NCBI GenBank assembly: GCA_022578965.1
Contig: MU400557.1
Location: 62,001 to 126,000 of the forward strand
Length of the DNA: 64,000 nucleotides
DNA from: Xylaria sp. FL1777
Taxonomy: Eukaryota; Ascomycota; Sordariomycetes; Xylariales; Xylariaceae
Direction: 5' to 3'
The stretch's first letter is position 1; each line of letters begins with the position of its first letter. This document shows positions 25,350 through 39,243 of the stretch, one piece after another. Both the position numbers and the translations under genes were made by a program. Below the pieces are notes generated by a model. The model made no database searches. It saw only the letters and a list, made by a program, of their open reading frames with translations, and was not told the DNA's origin.

Positions 25350-28300
25350 AGTGAATCGTGTTCTCTCTTCAAATAAGCTCTTTCTTAGGGGAGATAAAAC
25401 GGCTATGGCCGTCAGGGGAAACTGCTATGTTTTATAGATGACTGAATCGTATCCCTTGGACTGTCACGAGGTTGTGGAATTGTGTTAGCTAGCAGGAATG
25501 AAACCTGTAATTCCAGACCTGACTGGCAATCCACTCGTCCGATGTAGTGTTGTCACAAGATTGTACAATGTCCCTCCTTCCCTTCTATCTGTATGGTTTA
25601 GATAGGAAACAAGTGTAACCGACACCTCGGAGACGGAAGAAGATCCATAAAGCACAGCCACAAGCACATCTTCGAAGAGCCTTGCGATTATAAGAGATAT
25701 CCAATGAAAACATTAGAAGGTATAACGTGTGAACATTCTATTTATTAGTCTTACCAGGCGACATCGACCTATAGTAGTCGCGAGTTCCGCGCTTTTTTAA
25801 CGTAGCCGCCAGACGAGTTTTAGTTGTGGGAATCAAGCAGTCATGGTAACACCTCTCGTGGTACAGAAACACCATCAAAATTTCCATTCCGGGATCCTTA
25901 ATCGCTTTTGATTGGTAGTTAACATGTTTGTGACATGGTATATGGAAGGAACAGCGTGTCGGAAGTGACTTCTCTCAAATACACTAGGCCCGCTTCAATG
26001 CTAGTCCGAACTTTCTATAAGGATTAGGTAATTATATCCCCTATAAGATGGCTCTGAACTTCTGAAATGAACCCCCGACTTTTCTTTGGGGATAACATGA
26101 TCGCATTTGTCTTGTCGTATAGCTGGTACGCTGGTACATGGCGAGATCGGCATATGCCCCTTTGACTTGATGTAGAACATCAATCGAGAACTTAGCGTAC
26201 CTGCCATTCAAAAAAAGTATACAGAACCTCTATATTTATGGTGGCTCAGGCCTACATCGTGCTTCAAGTCTCGTTAATAATGGCCATCTCACCCCTTATT
26301 ATCTCAAAGTTATAACTTAACAAGTGGGTTCAACGAGAGCCAGGAAGGCGTCTTCAAGAAGGCTCCGTCTTCAAGACGACATCTCCTTCCGCAAGAGTCC
26401 TTCCATCTGCTCTCCCCCAACAACAAAAAAAGACTAACATCCTCGTTGGCAACACTCATCCGCTGTCATTGGCTCGGATACCGTCTCGAGGCTCATGTTA
26501 ACATCCTGGTAGACGAGCGTCTCCTATCAGGGAGTTAGCGTTTTTAAGGGGTATTTATGTTTCGGTCCAGTCGATACAGTACGGCCGCAGGTATGTGACC
26601 TGTCCTCTGGCGTCTATGTGTGGATAGAGATGTTGTCGTTAGGGGAGACGCCTTTGCGGGCGTAGTCTGTTCGTATACCGTCTGTTGCTGCTTATCGTCC
26701 CCTGTTGGTAATAGGGTATATGGCGACTAACGACGTTACCTAATGACTGGCATTACATTCTATAGCACACAAATCGTAGAGACTATTCGCGGAGACAACT
26801 ATACAAGATCGCCTTTAACTTCACGTTATATCTAGTGTTTTATAAGTCATTAACGCCAAAAAATTGCAACAACATGTAATTTTGAAAACAAGAGCTAGCA
26901 TACAGAGTACATGAATATAGACACTATTAATATCCGTTCATTACGGAGTTATATGTGAACATTCGACCCCTTCTTGTTCTTTAGGTATTAAGGTGCACTA
27001 GGAATTTTAGACTTGAGCTAAGGCTGAAACCAAACTCCAGGTTTGAATCAGACACAATTCTAGAATAAGTAGATACCCAGTATTATGAGAGCCAACCGCA
27101 CCGCACGTATGTACATCTACGTTGATATAGTTGTTTGGGTGAATATGAGTATACTGTGTTAGATAGCATACCCAGGTACAGAACTCTCACCACTAGCCTC
27201 ACTTACGTTAACCAAAGCCACTCTTCGTCTGGTAATTAGGACTGCATATCTCCTTTTAGAAATCCCTTTCCTAATATTCCCCTTGTGTACATATAGACTT
27301 GATTATGGTATATGTTGAAAATGTCCAAAGAATAGCTATATTGAAGCGTTGCGTCTGGGTTGGAGGATGTGTATGGTTAAGGCCAATGAGCCAATGGGAG
27401 TAGTCGAGACAACTTTGTACAGCCACGTGTGGCTACATCTATCTAATAACCCACAACTCAGGCTTACGCACTCGCTATGTATACGTCACATCTGTTAATA
27501 ACTTGCTTGGTGTGATTACGATTTGTCTAGGAACATATTCCCTCGATGGATTTCGCATAATTATAGAAGTGTGTGGTTGAGCTTGTGTTCAGATCTAAGA
27601 ATACAGTTGAGCTCTGTGTTCAGCATCCCAATATAAGGTTAAGGCCGGGGATTAGGATCGGGCAAGAGAGTTCGGCTCAGTTTAATGGGACTACAGAGTC
27701 TAACCTGAGGGAACAAACCTAACCAGCCTCTGCTGAGGCCATTGTTTCACCTTACCCACCAATCTACTTGCTGATAATTTGGATGACTAGCCTCGGGACC
27801 AACGGTCAGGGTTCATATGCAAGACCCTGGTATGATAACCTGCGAGACCGGACATATTCTGATTGCCAATGTATAGCATGACCAAGCAAACAGCAAATGT
27901 ACAGTGTAGAAGGGGAAAAGTTGGGTGGGAGAATATGCGCCCATATATTTAGGGTTGCAATGAACATTAGTTCTCCGCTACTTTTGCCCACGAGACTCGT
28001 GAGGGGGACGTGGAACCTGAACGAGGTGGGTATTTGGAGAATCCTGCCCTGCACTCGAGTCAATTGGCCTCGGCCGTACTCAGGGAAACTAGGCTTAGGT
28101 AGTCTGTCGACGGTAGGATTCAAACACTTTAATCTCGGGAAGAAAATAAGAAGAAGAGAACAGAAGAGAAGCATTAAGTGTATAGTTTATAACCAGGCTA
28201 TTCGAGCTATTCCAAGGTGGAAAGCAGAGGTCCAAGTCAGTCAGGCTCTTGCGTTGTTATTCTGTACAGTGAGAGTCAAAAGTCAAGGAAATCCAGGGTC

Positions 28301-31133
28301 CAAGCGCTCGTGGGATTGCGAGCGCCAACGTACAAGGGATCTGGCAAGGGTCATGTTCGCAGCAGGGTTACCCGCTGTCTAGTTACGGATTGGACGAGTC
28401 GAGGTGGACCCCTACTCACCTCTGCAACAGCCGGATCTCTTCGGTTTGGCGGTGAGTCTGGGCCGTAAGCTGCCGTCCGTACATATTTACATATTAACGC
28501 ATATTCTGAAGTGAGGGTGGCTGTGACTGTGAGTGGGAGCGGAGTGAACAGGACCCTGCAGATTTTGATCAACCGGACCGTTAGAAGTCTACCTAGTACT
28601 GTAGATCCCGCCGAGGACGAAGCGGCAGCTCGTCTACTGATCGTCCGATGGTGGTATAGAATTGTGCCGGGCTCCCATTTACTTACCTGAATATCTCCTT
28701 TAAAGGGCTGGACAGAAGGCTGGACTACTGACTGCTTCTCCTATTCCAACATTTGGACAGTCAACGTAGTAATACAGTCGAAGCAGGCTGTACGGAGTAC
28801 ATATGTACGCAGTACTGCTGCACTCAGGCTAACTGCCCCACGAGCCAAGCTGGCGGAACATCGGGACAACCGGGAAAGTCCATTTCAAACAAGGGACTCG
28901 CGTGCCCACCATAGCACCGGTCATGTACCGACCGCGGGGTACATTTTGAAAGTGAAGAATTGAATACCGACATACCGAGACCCGAGGGGAGAACCCAGCC
29001 CCCACGTTATAGCGCGTCCTGTTGCTAGACTAGTACGTGCGCATTAATGCCTTTTCACCGAATGAATAATAACAAGTCGTAAATATAATGTCAAAGTGTG
29101 CCTTAGTTCCCAGCCACGGGTTGGCGGGTGGTTCTCTGACTGAATCACACGCTATACTCATGAAATGGATAATAGGTGAGAGTATCTGGTCTAGATCATG
29201 GACAGAAATGGATATACATTTAACCCGGGTTAGTGTGCTCTTTGACGCAGCACGGTAGGGCCGTGGCGCCGCCGAGCAAGATCTGTGGTGACAGATTGAT
29301 GTGCCACGCTGGCACGCCCGCGAGGACGTGGTATTTGGGGTCGTAGAGCAGGTAGTCGATTGGTCAATGTGAGTTGGACGGGAATGATTGGCTTGACCAG
29401 GCTGGCTGAATCGAATAGGTACCCGGCTCTGGTCCCCTTCTATATACATGTAGTACAGTCACTATCAAATGCCGTGCGAGGCAGCTTGACATGCATCTCG
29501 CTGTAAACGGGGCAGAGGATATCTAGATGTTGTGAAAGAGGCCAGCTGGGCAACCATCACAACCAACAAGGTGGCTGACGACTGGAGCGTATTAACAGCT
29601 GTAATATCAGAACATCAGAACATCAGACATTAGAACCTCGGTACTTCAAGGGCTTTCCTTACTGTGTTCGTAGGTCACTCGATCTAGTGTATACATAGAT
29701 GGACAGATGTACACTACACCTCATAAGTAATAGATGGTGCCCAACTATGATGGTCTGGCTAACGCTATCCACGTATGCCATTATGGGGCTCTTCGGCGCT
29801 TACCAGCAATCATAGAGCTAGATGAGTTGACACTTGTCCGGCCGTCTCCCAGCGAACAAAAGCACAACACAACAATTGTAAAACAATGTACTGGTAATAG
29901 GTCCACCTCCTATATGTAGGTTTGTGACGGTTTGCTGTTCGCATTGCGTATAATGGAGTGAGGCAAATAATCCGCATAATAGGCAGTGATAATTATGAGT
30001 TGGAGAAGCTTCTTAAGGTGAGCTAAGGGGCAGTACCTGTCAGAGACTTGTTAATAGGTACTTTTTTAAGACATCATTGGTCTAGGTCTACCTGTCGTGC
30101 TGTACATACACTGTCCAGGTGGCGGATTTACCCCTCTGGTGGCGCCGCTCAGTTGGGGTCCTTAACTGAATTAGATAGGTCCACCTACTTTCGGAAGGGG
30201 AAGACCCCCCAATTGTGGTCCGTCATTCCTCCAATTCCCATGCTACTAGTACTCTCTGCGCTGCTCCCAGTTAGGTAGGTACTCTACCTACCTCCCCTAC
30301 CTACTTACTAGCATACGTACCGTACCCAGGTAGGTACCCAGGGGACAGTGCTGGTTTCGTACACTAAAATACGGCAACACCATCACATGGATGCTCCTTT
30401 CCATAGCCCCCATCTCTTCTTTTCCAGATTCTCTCGCATCGAGTCGTCTCGTTTTACCAACACATACACATATACTCCCTCGACACGAACAAGATCATAT
30501 CATAGCCATCTATCCGACCTATCTTGGCAGGTTTTCCATGTCAAATTGTGTAATAATAACCTAGTTGTTGTTACTAGTATAGAGACTTCACGGTCCGTGG
30601 CCGGGTATATGGAATAAAGAGCCGAATACGTCACTCTCTTCCCGTTGCCCGCCTCAGCATCTACTTCTGCATCTGTCTGTGCATCTGTCTCTGCACCACG
30701 CTAGTTAACGTCATAATCCTACAACGCCCGAGGGAGCCAAGCTGCCTAACTGATGTGTTGTATTGGGCAATGCGATTTTTGACGAGGTGACTTCGCGTTT
30801 TGGAATTGTGTTGAATGATGGGACAATTTGCTCGACTCGACGACCCCTCGACAAGATCGTGCCTTTGAAAACCTGGGACCACGCATTCACACCCGCTCTA
30901 GACGCGTACACCCCGTCGTGGCCGCCGTTATTTCGAAAACAAGGCTTCCATCCCTTTTAAATTTCGGTTCTTGCTCTAGCCATCCCTCGATTGCCCAAAA
31001 CCAGGAACAAAAACCTTGTTCATCACCCCCGTCGCAGCTCAAGCCCTTGTGGTTCCCATAGCTTCAATCCTGCTAAATCAAAGTCGCTCTCACTTTCCTT
31101 TGCCCTCAAGCCTGGGCTTGGCTCTCCTGAACA
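25350..31133. other. Gene-poor intergenic stretch
   Basis: No gene is supported. ORFs of up to about 160 codons (for example 27897-28382) are flanked by stops, overlap the opposite strand and carry no domain. 30265-30345 is rich in interleaved TAGG/CCTA units. The last 200 bases are T/C-rich, as expected for the leader of the coiled-coil gene. Confidence 0.5.
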
Positions 31134-32783
31134 ATGCTCGCCATGACGAGGTTACCTTCCGACTCATTTCTGCCTTCGGGTGGTATTGACTCCTTCGATC
31201 ATTCCATATCTCACGTCCATCACTTCAATGCCCAACCGGGCTCCGTGATATCACCTTTATCTTTACCACACTCCGTCAACTATCCTTCTTTCGATAGTCC
31301 GCGGTCAAATCATGCCCCTCTGCCGTCTCTCCCAGCAGCAGCAGGTTCGCAACATCTTTCCCCAGAGCATCGTTCTCTGTCACCTCCTACGAAAGGGGCG
31401 TCCAGCTCTTCCATCCTCTCCCCCTCGATAGACCCCACGAACCCCGGCGCGATGTCGCCCTTTGAACACTTAAGTCCCCATGCCACCGCGACTCTCCTTC
31501 AACGTAGAGAAGAATATAGCCGGAGGTTACAGGAAAGCTGGCAAGCAGAACGTGCACATCTGGAGGCTAGTCGCGCCCGAGCTGAGGAGATGTTTCGGGA
31601 AGAGCGGGCCATAATGGACGAAGAGCGATTAATCTGGGCGGAACAAAGAAGCGGACTAGAAAACGAGATTACGAAGTGGAAACAAAGCAAAGAAGCGGCC
31701 GATGCCGAGGTAATTAAATTGACCAAGTTACTCAAAACCACATCTAGCCGTGTAACCCAATTCGGCGGGAATCTCGATGGGACTGTACGCGAGACGAAAA
31801 TTGGTAGTGCATCTACTACATCTCGAACTCCATCAGATGGAAGGTCACCGAGTAGCTTACCGCCGGGGAGAGTGTCGACTATACCAGAGTCGAACCCATT
31901 TTTGCCGCTCGATCCGCGAATGCAAATCGTATCGCCTAAAACCCTTGCTACCTACAAGGAGAGAGAACGAGTTCCATCAATCGAGATCAACGAAATTATG
32001 CCGGGGCTTGAAGGAGTTCGATTAAGAGCACCCGCGGTCCAGAAATCAACGTTCAATGATGAAAAGTCACCGTCACCTACAGATGCTTTAAGCAAGGAGT
32101 CCCCATCTGAGCTGAAGAAAGACTCGCCTGAATCACAGTCTAAAGTTTCGCACGTCGTAATGACCCAAGAAGCATTAAAGGCACCCGAGCACCATAGACT
32201 CACGATGCATGCGGGACATACGCCAAACCATTCAATATCTTTCTCCGAGCTCCCGACTGTAGATTCAACTGCCGGCAATACCGCTGGTAGCACCGGGACG
32301 TCTACGCCAACAAGTCTCAATGAACTAAAGTTGACACGTGTTGATGAAGTGCAGGACCAAAGTGCGGGAGCGATAATGTCTGACTCTAACCCAGAAAATG
32401 ACGCGACTGAAAGCCTTTACGATGGTGTAGCTATGTCCGAACAAGCTACACTTGAACCCAGCGATGACGATCCGGCACTGAAGGGGCCTCTGTGCTTGAA
32501 GAATCGACCAGCGGCCGACGAGATATTTCTTAGGAGGTTATCTGATAAGCTGGAAGAAGTGAAGGCTACTGAAGCAACACCATCGGTCCTCAATGAGTCG
32601 ATAATTTCGGAGCCAGCAGAAGACCTGATGGAGCTAAAGGCTATTCTCTCTACTGGCGAGGATGCTGATGACAGCCATCCTGACGACGCACTTGATGTGG
32701 AGGAAGATATCCCACTAAAATTAAAGACGAGCAATAATTTTGGCCAACCCCTCGGCCACATTGGCCGCACAGGTGGCTTCTGA
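31134..32783 (+). CDS. Conserved-looking coiled-coil protein, function unknown
   Basis: Single-exon ORF of 549 codons starting at an ATG in good context (ACAATGC), with a second in-frame ATG three codons on. Residues 1-110 are Ser/Pro/His-rich and disordered. Residues about 118-205 are highly charged (Glu, Arg, Lys, Ala) and form a strong coiled coil (around RREEYSRRLQESWQAERAHL). The rest is acidic and Ser/Thr-rich, ending in a Gly-rich tail (GHIGRTGGF). No enzyme motif, signal peptide or membrane segment is seen. The length and the uninterrupted coiled coil argue strongly that it is real. It may be a scaffold or cytoskeleton-linked protein, but that is only inference. Confidence 0.8.
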   Translation: MLAMTRLPSDSFLPSGGIDSFDHSISHVHHFNAQPGSVISPLSLPHSVNYPSFDSPRSNHAPLPSLPAAAGSQHLSPEHRSLSPPTKGASSSSILSPSIDPTNPGAMSPFEHLSPHATATLLQRREEYSRRLQESWQAERAHLEASRARAEEMFREERAIMDEERLIWAEQRSGLENEITKWKQSKEAADAEVIKLTKLLKTTSSRVTQFGGNLDGTVRETKIGSASTTSRTPSDGRSPSSLPPGRVSTIPESNPFLPLDPRMQIVSPKTLATYKERERVPSIEINEIMPGLEGVRLRAPAVQKSTFNDEKSPSPTDALSKESPSELKKDSPESQSKVSHVVMTQEALKAPEHHRLTMHAGHTPNHSISFSELPTVDSTAGNTAGSTGTSTPTSLNELKLTRVDEVQDQSAGAIMSDSNPENDATESLYDGVAMSEQATLEPSDDDPALKGPLCLKNRPAADEIFLRRLSDKLEEVKATEATPSVLNESIISEPAEDLMELKAILSTGEDADDSHPDDALDVEEDIPLKLKTSNNFGQPLGHIGRTGGF

Positions 32784-35700
32784 AGTGCTTTCATAGGGAT
32801 GACCCTGACCATTATCATCATTTACTCTCACGCATAGCTATCCAACAAACGACTCCGTCGCCAGGCCTCGTTCCTCTTATTCATTTTGTTTTGTTTTTGA
32901 GTAGCATTGGTGTTCTTTCATCTTAAGCGACTATTGGGATATTCATCATCTGATTTCTTGCATTGCATCGCCTTCAATACCCCGGTTTATACCTTTCGAA
33001 TTGTCAGTTTAAATGGAGAGTATTGTCAATACCTGGTTGCGTTTCCCCTAGGTATACAATAAGGCGGCTGTCTAGGTCCAAGTCAGGCCTCACGTTTTTT
33101 TTCATCAGGGACTCGCAATGCTTAACACTAAAATGGTGCATGGCGCTGAGGAGGTACCATGGGACAGAAAAAGAGGGATAAAATCGAGGCACAACTTATA
33201 CACGGGTACATATGACCCCTTGTTTTTGATGGCGGGTACAAGCGATGTACATTCCTCTATATATATATTATATATATACCATTGTCGGACAAAGCACAGA
33301 TGTTGAGACCTCAACCGTCCTCTACGGCCGTTGAAGCTATTACTAGAGATAGATAATGGATCCCTAGTGCTCTGTATTCATCTGTCTTACCCGAACAACG
33401 ACGTATATTACGTGTAGTGCGTGAAACAGCTTGCTTGATTACTTGATATCTTGAGCCTCTCACGTAATAGCTTCTCTTACAAGATGCTATGATTTGATTT
33501 CGTCCCTTTACAGGATACACTAGCGTGCGTCTAGTGGACCTAGCCACCTAGTTGCGGGGTGATACTTTGCTGAACCAATACGTCTGCGGTAACTAATTTT
33601 CATCGACAGAAGTTGTCACTTGGCAATTTATTTCTAATTATTTCTCCTGGAGCAGGGCTAACACGTTAATATGCTGCACTACTACTACTCACGCCGCTTA
33701 CATCAGCACTCCTTGGCCGTTGAGGCTAATGATCGCGCGCTCACTGTTGATGGGCTAGGAAGATTCTAGCACCGAGCGTTTGGGTTGGTGGGCGTCATTG
33801 ACGCAACTGGACATAGTACTGATTGGCCAGTTCAATTAACTACTGTAGATACAGTAGGAGCTAATTAATAAATACCCCGCTGGATATAGGGCTCATGGAC
33901 ACGCGACATTGGTCTTGGCTTTTACCACGGCCTAAGACAAGTTAAGGACCGTACTGTTCTGGAATGCTTGGTATCAGGATACCAGACGGCGGGAGGCCTA
34001 TACGCTCTAGCCGAAGTCGTCATAAGGCTTATCAATGGAGGAACTATTTACTCGCACTAGAGAGCTTCGTGGTTGTGAGCCCTGGCAGTCTGAAGTACGT
34101 CATACTATTTCGACGGTAGATCACATTTTAGCCTATTAACTCCCCGTTCAACTAAGGAAACCAAGAGAGGATTCGGGAAGGTCGAAAAGCGTGCGAGGGC
34201 GCCCAAAGCGACGACATTAAGTCTACATAGGCAGATACATGCTGTACTGACTAAACAAGAAGCGCCGAACTAAATGAAGCTATTAACTGCCTGTTTGAAT
34301 ATACGGCTGCCCCGATGATCTCGAGAAATACTCGCCAAGCCCATCGTTCGTGTAGCGATGTTTAGTTGCTATCGAGATGCCAAAATTTAGTACCCCTAGC
34401 TAGCGGACCTGCCGGCGGTATCAATAAAGGCTAATGAGCTTCTCTGAGCAACACCAGTGGTGTACGCATCGGAGACTCAACTAAAGTCCGTCTTCTAGTA
34501 CCAGCACCGCGCCGCGTCAAGTGCTAAGATGGTGACTAAGAATTTTATAGAAGCAAAAGCAAACTAAACAAGTTCATCGTTAATATCTCAGAGGATGTCG
34601 TGGGGTGCGAATGATGGGAGCAAGTTAGCTACGGTACCCCCTTTTTACGTCGTACGTCAAGGTCTCCTGATGGACTTTCTAGACCGCAGCAGAGCTTGAC
34701 AATCGCATTATTATCGATTGACTGATAGTTCTCAAGGACTTTTCAGTCAGTGAAAGGCATGCGATTCGGGATAGCGGCGAATGGATCTTGAGCTCAAGAC
34801 TTGTAACAATGCCAAAATTGAAGCCTGCACCCTTCTCACCTCAAAGTGTCTCCTCATGACACGTTTCGTTAACTCGAAGAGCAGCGCCATAGGCCAGCAC
34901 TACTTTAAGGTTGATGATGATGCTGGTGAGACGGTAAAAGCTCTTGTCGCGGCCGTGACGGCCCCTCACTCTAGGGACCATCATACCAACACAGCCACAG
35001 CTCTCGGTACTTAAGTAGTTTATCGAGAGATTAAGAAACTGGCTCCGTATACAAGATGTGAGCGAGTTACTTACTTGCGAAGAAACTTCCTTCCTCCAGA
35101 TGATCTATAACCACTTTATAATGAGTGAGTAGGAAGTGTATCACCCCATCAGGGAGTATCTGCAAGTTTACAGTCTCGCAATCGTGGGATAATGGCTTCT
35201 CGGTTCTTAAGCTTAAGCATGCCGTTGGGGATCCGTAATTACTGGAACCTGAAGAGTAAAGATACGATGAATAATTCATTGGCGATAAGCACATGATTTG
35301 CTGTGTATTGCTAGAGGTTCCTTGTTTAAAACGGTAGACTATGCGTGTTGTTTCCCTCTCATACTGATGTTACGTTGGCCATGTAAAGCGTATGTAACTT
35401 TCCCTGGCTCCCTTCATGTGGACTCGGTACGTGCAAACTTTGTAAAAGGGCTTTATTTGGATCGTAGGCAGCAAAGTTTTCTTCTATCCCTTACGTGTCC
35501 AACTGATTCATGAGAGTATTGTTAGTCTTATAACACTCTCTTTGATCCACGGTCGATCTGCGCTAGCTAATGACACTTTTCCCGAATACAGTATAGGTAG
35601 GACAAGATTGTGCCGTTAGACCGCATAGGCGTCCTTATGCATAGAAGGGCCGGCCCGGGGTACAGTTTTCGGACAAGACCCAAGATTCCGGACCAAAAAC

Positions 35701-36171
35701 CATCCGATAACCTCAATTGCAAGAGCATTGATTAGAAATGCGACAGCTCGTTATACTGGCACCTGACTCAAAATCACGTAAATCGCAATTGCAACAGAGG
35801 GGTAATCGCATAGGATACGCACCAACAAATTTCTGGCGGAATTCCACCAACTATTGGCGGAATACTACCCTGAACGAACCATCGGTTCCGATACGGATGA
35901 GCGTCGAAGATCTTGCATAGGGTAGGACATGGCCATTTTCCCATGTAAGTATGCGTTAGATGATATTTGTCATACAAAACGACGCCGTTGTTGCGTTCAG
36001 TACAACAACGGTATATATCCACCCCAGCGCGACAATATTCCTAGTTTTCTATTCATATTAATATGAGCCTTTTCCCCTCACATGTCTTTCTTGTTTCCCT
36101 CAACTTGAAGCTATAACACAATTTGTTCACTACAACCACAATCTGCACACCTCTCTTCGTCATAGGAAATC
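32784..36171. other. Intergenic stretch
   Basis: No gene is recognised. 33257-33280 is an AT dinucleotide run. Short ORFs at 34781-35014 and 35298-35513 have no recognisable features. The final 100 bases before 36172 are T/C- and A-rich, consistent with a promoter and leader for the dehydrogenase. Confidence 0.5.
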
Positions 36172-37316
36172 ATGGCAAGAATCGCCCCCTATGCTGAACT
36201 ATACAAGCACGAAATTCTGAAGGGTCCAGGAGATGCCCGCCCTACAGCTTCTCGGATCGTCGAGGACCAGGGACTGGTAGCAGATCCCGCATGGAGCGGG
36301 AGAGTTGTCCTGATCACTGGCTGCTCACCTGGTGGTTTGGGACCTGAGACGGCTAGGGGTATGCGTTTAACTGGAGCCGATGTATACATTACGGCTCGAG
36401 AATTATCCAAAGCTAAGCAGGTTGCCGACGAGCTTCTGGCTGATGGCAAGCCCGGAAAGGTTGAACCCATCCAGTTGGATCTAGCTTCACTAGACAGTGT
36501 TCGGGCCGCCGCAAAGGAGTTCCTTCAGAAAAGCGGCAATAAGCTTAATATTTTGATCACTAATGCTGGTATGTATTGAACAAGTAGTTGATGGTTAAGG
36601 CTCTCATCGACCATACTAACTCTACTTAGGCGTCATGGGTTGCCCTAAAGGGAAAACAGTAGATGGGTTTGAGACTCAATTTGGCACAAACCACCTGGGT
36701 GCGCAATTAAAACATCTACAATAGCATACAGACGGAGAGTATTGACATGTATTCAGGGCACTTTCTTCTTTTTCAACTTGTTAAGGATGCTATGATATCC
36801 TCTGCCAGTCCTTCATTCAACTCTAGGGTAATCTCGGTATCCTCCGGTGCCCACCGTAAAGGGGAGATCAACTTTGACGATCTCAACTTCGAGCATACCG
36901 AGTACACTCCGATGCAAGGCTACAGAAATTCCAAGCTTGCCAACCTCCTGTTCGCAAACGAACTCGACCGGAGGTACAAGTCGCAGAATCTTCGAGGACT
37001 GTCGATACACCCCGGAGGCATCATCACGCCTCTCGCGAGACACCTACCCACCACCGCCGATATCCTGGCTGACCCATTAATTTCCGTCTTCTTACAGAAT
37101 GCTGCCCAAGGTGCGGCAACTACGGTTTGGGGTGCCGTGGCGAAGGAATGGGAGGGTAAGGGAGGGGTTTATCTTGATGAGTGTGCCGAAGGATGGCTTA
37201 ATGTCCCTGATGAGGCCTTTTACTATCATGGTGGCTATGCTCCGCGAGCCTTCGATCCCCCGACTGAGAAGAAACTCTGGGAGGTAAGCCTGAAGCTAGT
37301 GGGCTTGAGCGAGTAG
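36172..37316 (+). CDS. Short-chain dehydrogenase/reductase (SDR)
   Basis: Three exons: 36172-36568, 36630-36698 and 36757-37316, giving 341 residues. Intron 1 (61 nt) is GTATGT..TTAG with a TACTAAC branch site; intron 2 (58 nt) is GTGCGC..TCAG. A Rossmann fold begins near residue 44, with cofactor motif TGCSPGGLG at 49-57, NAG at 131-133 and catalytic YRNSK (Tyr211, Lys215). This is the classical NAD(P)-dependent SDR layout, close to the retinol-dehydrogenase or WW-domain oxidoreductase-like group common in fungi. The substrate cannot be predicted. An N-terminal extension of about 40 residues precedes the fold. A second SDR gene lies downstream in the opposite direction, 516 bp away, tail to tail. 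Confidence 0.88.
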
Positions 37317-37832
37317 CGATTCATCGTATCTCAAGACTACAAGAGCATATTACGAGATAAGCTAAACGGATTTATATCCGTTCTCACAAATGATGTTATA
37401 TTTATTTTCCCATATATAACAATTGAGTTTATCTGCTTAGTGTTTTTATTCTCCATAATGTAGTTTTCATACCGCAGGTGAATCGCGGGATGATGATTTG
37501 ACTTATTGGTTTATAATGCCGTTACCGCTGTGCATTTCCCAGAACCTTTATGAACATAAGTCGCATTCGAACATCTCATTAGATTCTCTGCAGCAGCCTT
37601 GGCAACACAAAAGCACAAACGGCGCAATATTAATGGCAGTGGAGTGTTCCTGTCGAAATGAATGTCAAACGATCTATATATTCTAGACAAGGCAAGCTGG
37701 GAGTTTCTAGAAGCCTATGGTAGACTTGTGACTACATTCTCTGTAGATACAGTGTGGGGCGTAGTAGCAACGCGTAGATTTATGTCCTCATACATAAATC
37801 TGTCTTACGAGACTGTGAATCCATCTACAATC
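37317..37832. other. Intergenic region between convergent SDR genes
   Basis: AT-rich 3' flank shared by the two dehydrogenase genes. No ORF with recognisable content and no strong inverted repeat was seen. Confidence 0.6.
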
Positions 37833-38982
37833 TCACCACTGAAACTTCTCTTTAACCAGCTTCTCAGATAATTCCCAAAGCTTCTCAGCCTCAGAGCTGG
37901 ACACGGCCTCCGGACGAGCCTTGGCCGAGATCTGGCAATCGTCCAAGTACACGCCGTAGTTCTCCTTGCCGTCTTTCGTCTCTCCGGGCCCTAGTTTCGG
38001 GTCCAGCGCCGCGACCAAGCTAGTCGACGCCCCTGCGCCCTGCGTCTTATAGGAGTACGCGCCTGATTTCAACAGCGTCGTGATGGCCTCTACGTTCTCG
38101 GGTGGGAAATTTCGCCCCAGTTCCGTGGCTATAACTCCCGGGTGCACAGCCAGGGTGAGGATGCCGTACTTCTCGTACAGGCGCTTGTTCGCCGCGATGC
38201 CAAAGAGCACGTTCGCCACCTTGCTTACGTTGTAGCCCGCGACGCCGACGTATGACTTATTCGGTGTGTCTTTGTAGCCCCATAGCTCCAGCCACTTATA
38301 GTTCGGTTGCTCTGCCTCAGGCAAGTCCTTGTTCAGCGTCTCGAAGTTCATATCGCTCCAACGCATGGTTGCTACCTGAGGCGACGCAGACGAGACATTA
38401 ACTACTCGTGTGGCTCCCTTGGGATTCTTCTCGGCGGCTTTAATGAGTTTTGGCATAAGGTGGCAGGTGAGCAGCCAGTGTCCGATGTGATTCGTAGCAA
38501 AGTGCATTTCAATGCCATCCTCGCTAAGCGTGCGTTCTGGGATACCCATAACGCCTGCGCTGTTGATAATGATGTCGATCGTGGGAATGTCATTCCACGA
38601 TAGAAGGTTCGCGGCAGCTGCCCTGACGGACTTCTGGCTAGAGAGATCAACAATGAGAGGGCGGTAGTCTATGGCAGGGTATTGAGCCTTGAGCAAGTCG
38701 ATACATTTGTCGACCTTGGAGTGTGTACGGCCAGCAATTATGAGATGCGAAGGAGACTGTGATGCCTAATCAAGGGTGTTAGTAGATTTTCTTCTCTATG
38801 ACCACATTGAGTCTTTGGGGTAAGGTATGGCTCACGAGCGCCTGGCATGTAGTAAACCCAAGACCATCGGGGTTGCCGCCTGTTACAAGAACCGTCTTTC
38901 CATGAACAGACTCGCTGAAGGCTTTCGTGACTTCGAGGCCTTCGGTTTTATTATCGAACTCGGGATGGGTTGTGGCCGGCAT
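37833..38982 (-). CDS. Short-chain dehydrogenase/reductase (SDR)
   Basis: Two exons, 38982-38836 and 38765-37833, encode 359 residues. The intron (70 nt) is GTGAGC..TTAG with a CTAAC branch site. Motifs: cofactor loop TGGNPDGLG (34-42), NSAG (117-120), and catalytic YNVSK (Tyr227, Lys231). It belongs to the same broad SDR class as the gene at 36172 but differs clearly in sequence, so the two are not a recent duplication. Convergent placement may simply be chance; a shared detoxification or secondary-metabolite role is only a suggestion. Confidence 0.88.
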
Positions 38983-39243
38983 GATGGTGGTAAGTGTAAC
39001 GAACTAGGTAGTATGAAGCAGTGGGAAATGTGAGTGTGATGAAGAAGTCGATGGCTCGTTGAATCTTCTGCCAGTCCCCTACTTATACTCGACTTTATAT
39101 GATGTCTACTGCCTCTATTTTTAACCTATTTCTAAAACACGTAGAGTGCCATCACGGATTTACCGGGTTTGAGGCGAGATGCTACCACATGGTCAACAGC
39201 CTTCTGTGTGTAACCAAGAAGTCTAGTAACCAATCATCTTACA
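38983..39243. other. Upstream region of the minus-strand SDR gene
   Basis: Contains the promoter and leader of the dehydrogenase at 37833-38982. No separate gene is seen. Confidence 0.5.

Noticed and set aside
27897..28382. 161-codon plus-strand ORF
   Set aside because: An opposite-strand ORF of 122 codons overlaps it, and no domain, splice partner or promoter sign is seen.
29030..29449. 139-codon minus-strand ORF
   Set aside because: Ser/Thr/Arg-rich composition without any domain, start context or intron signals.
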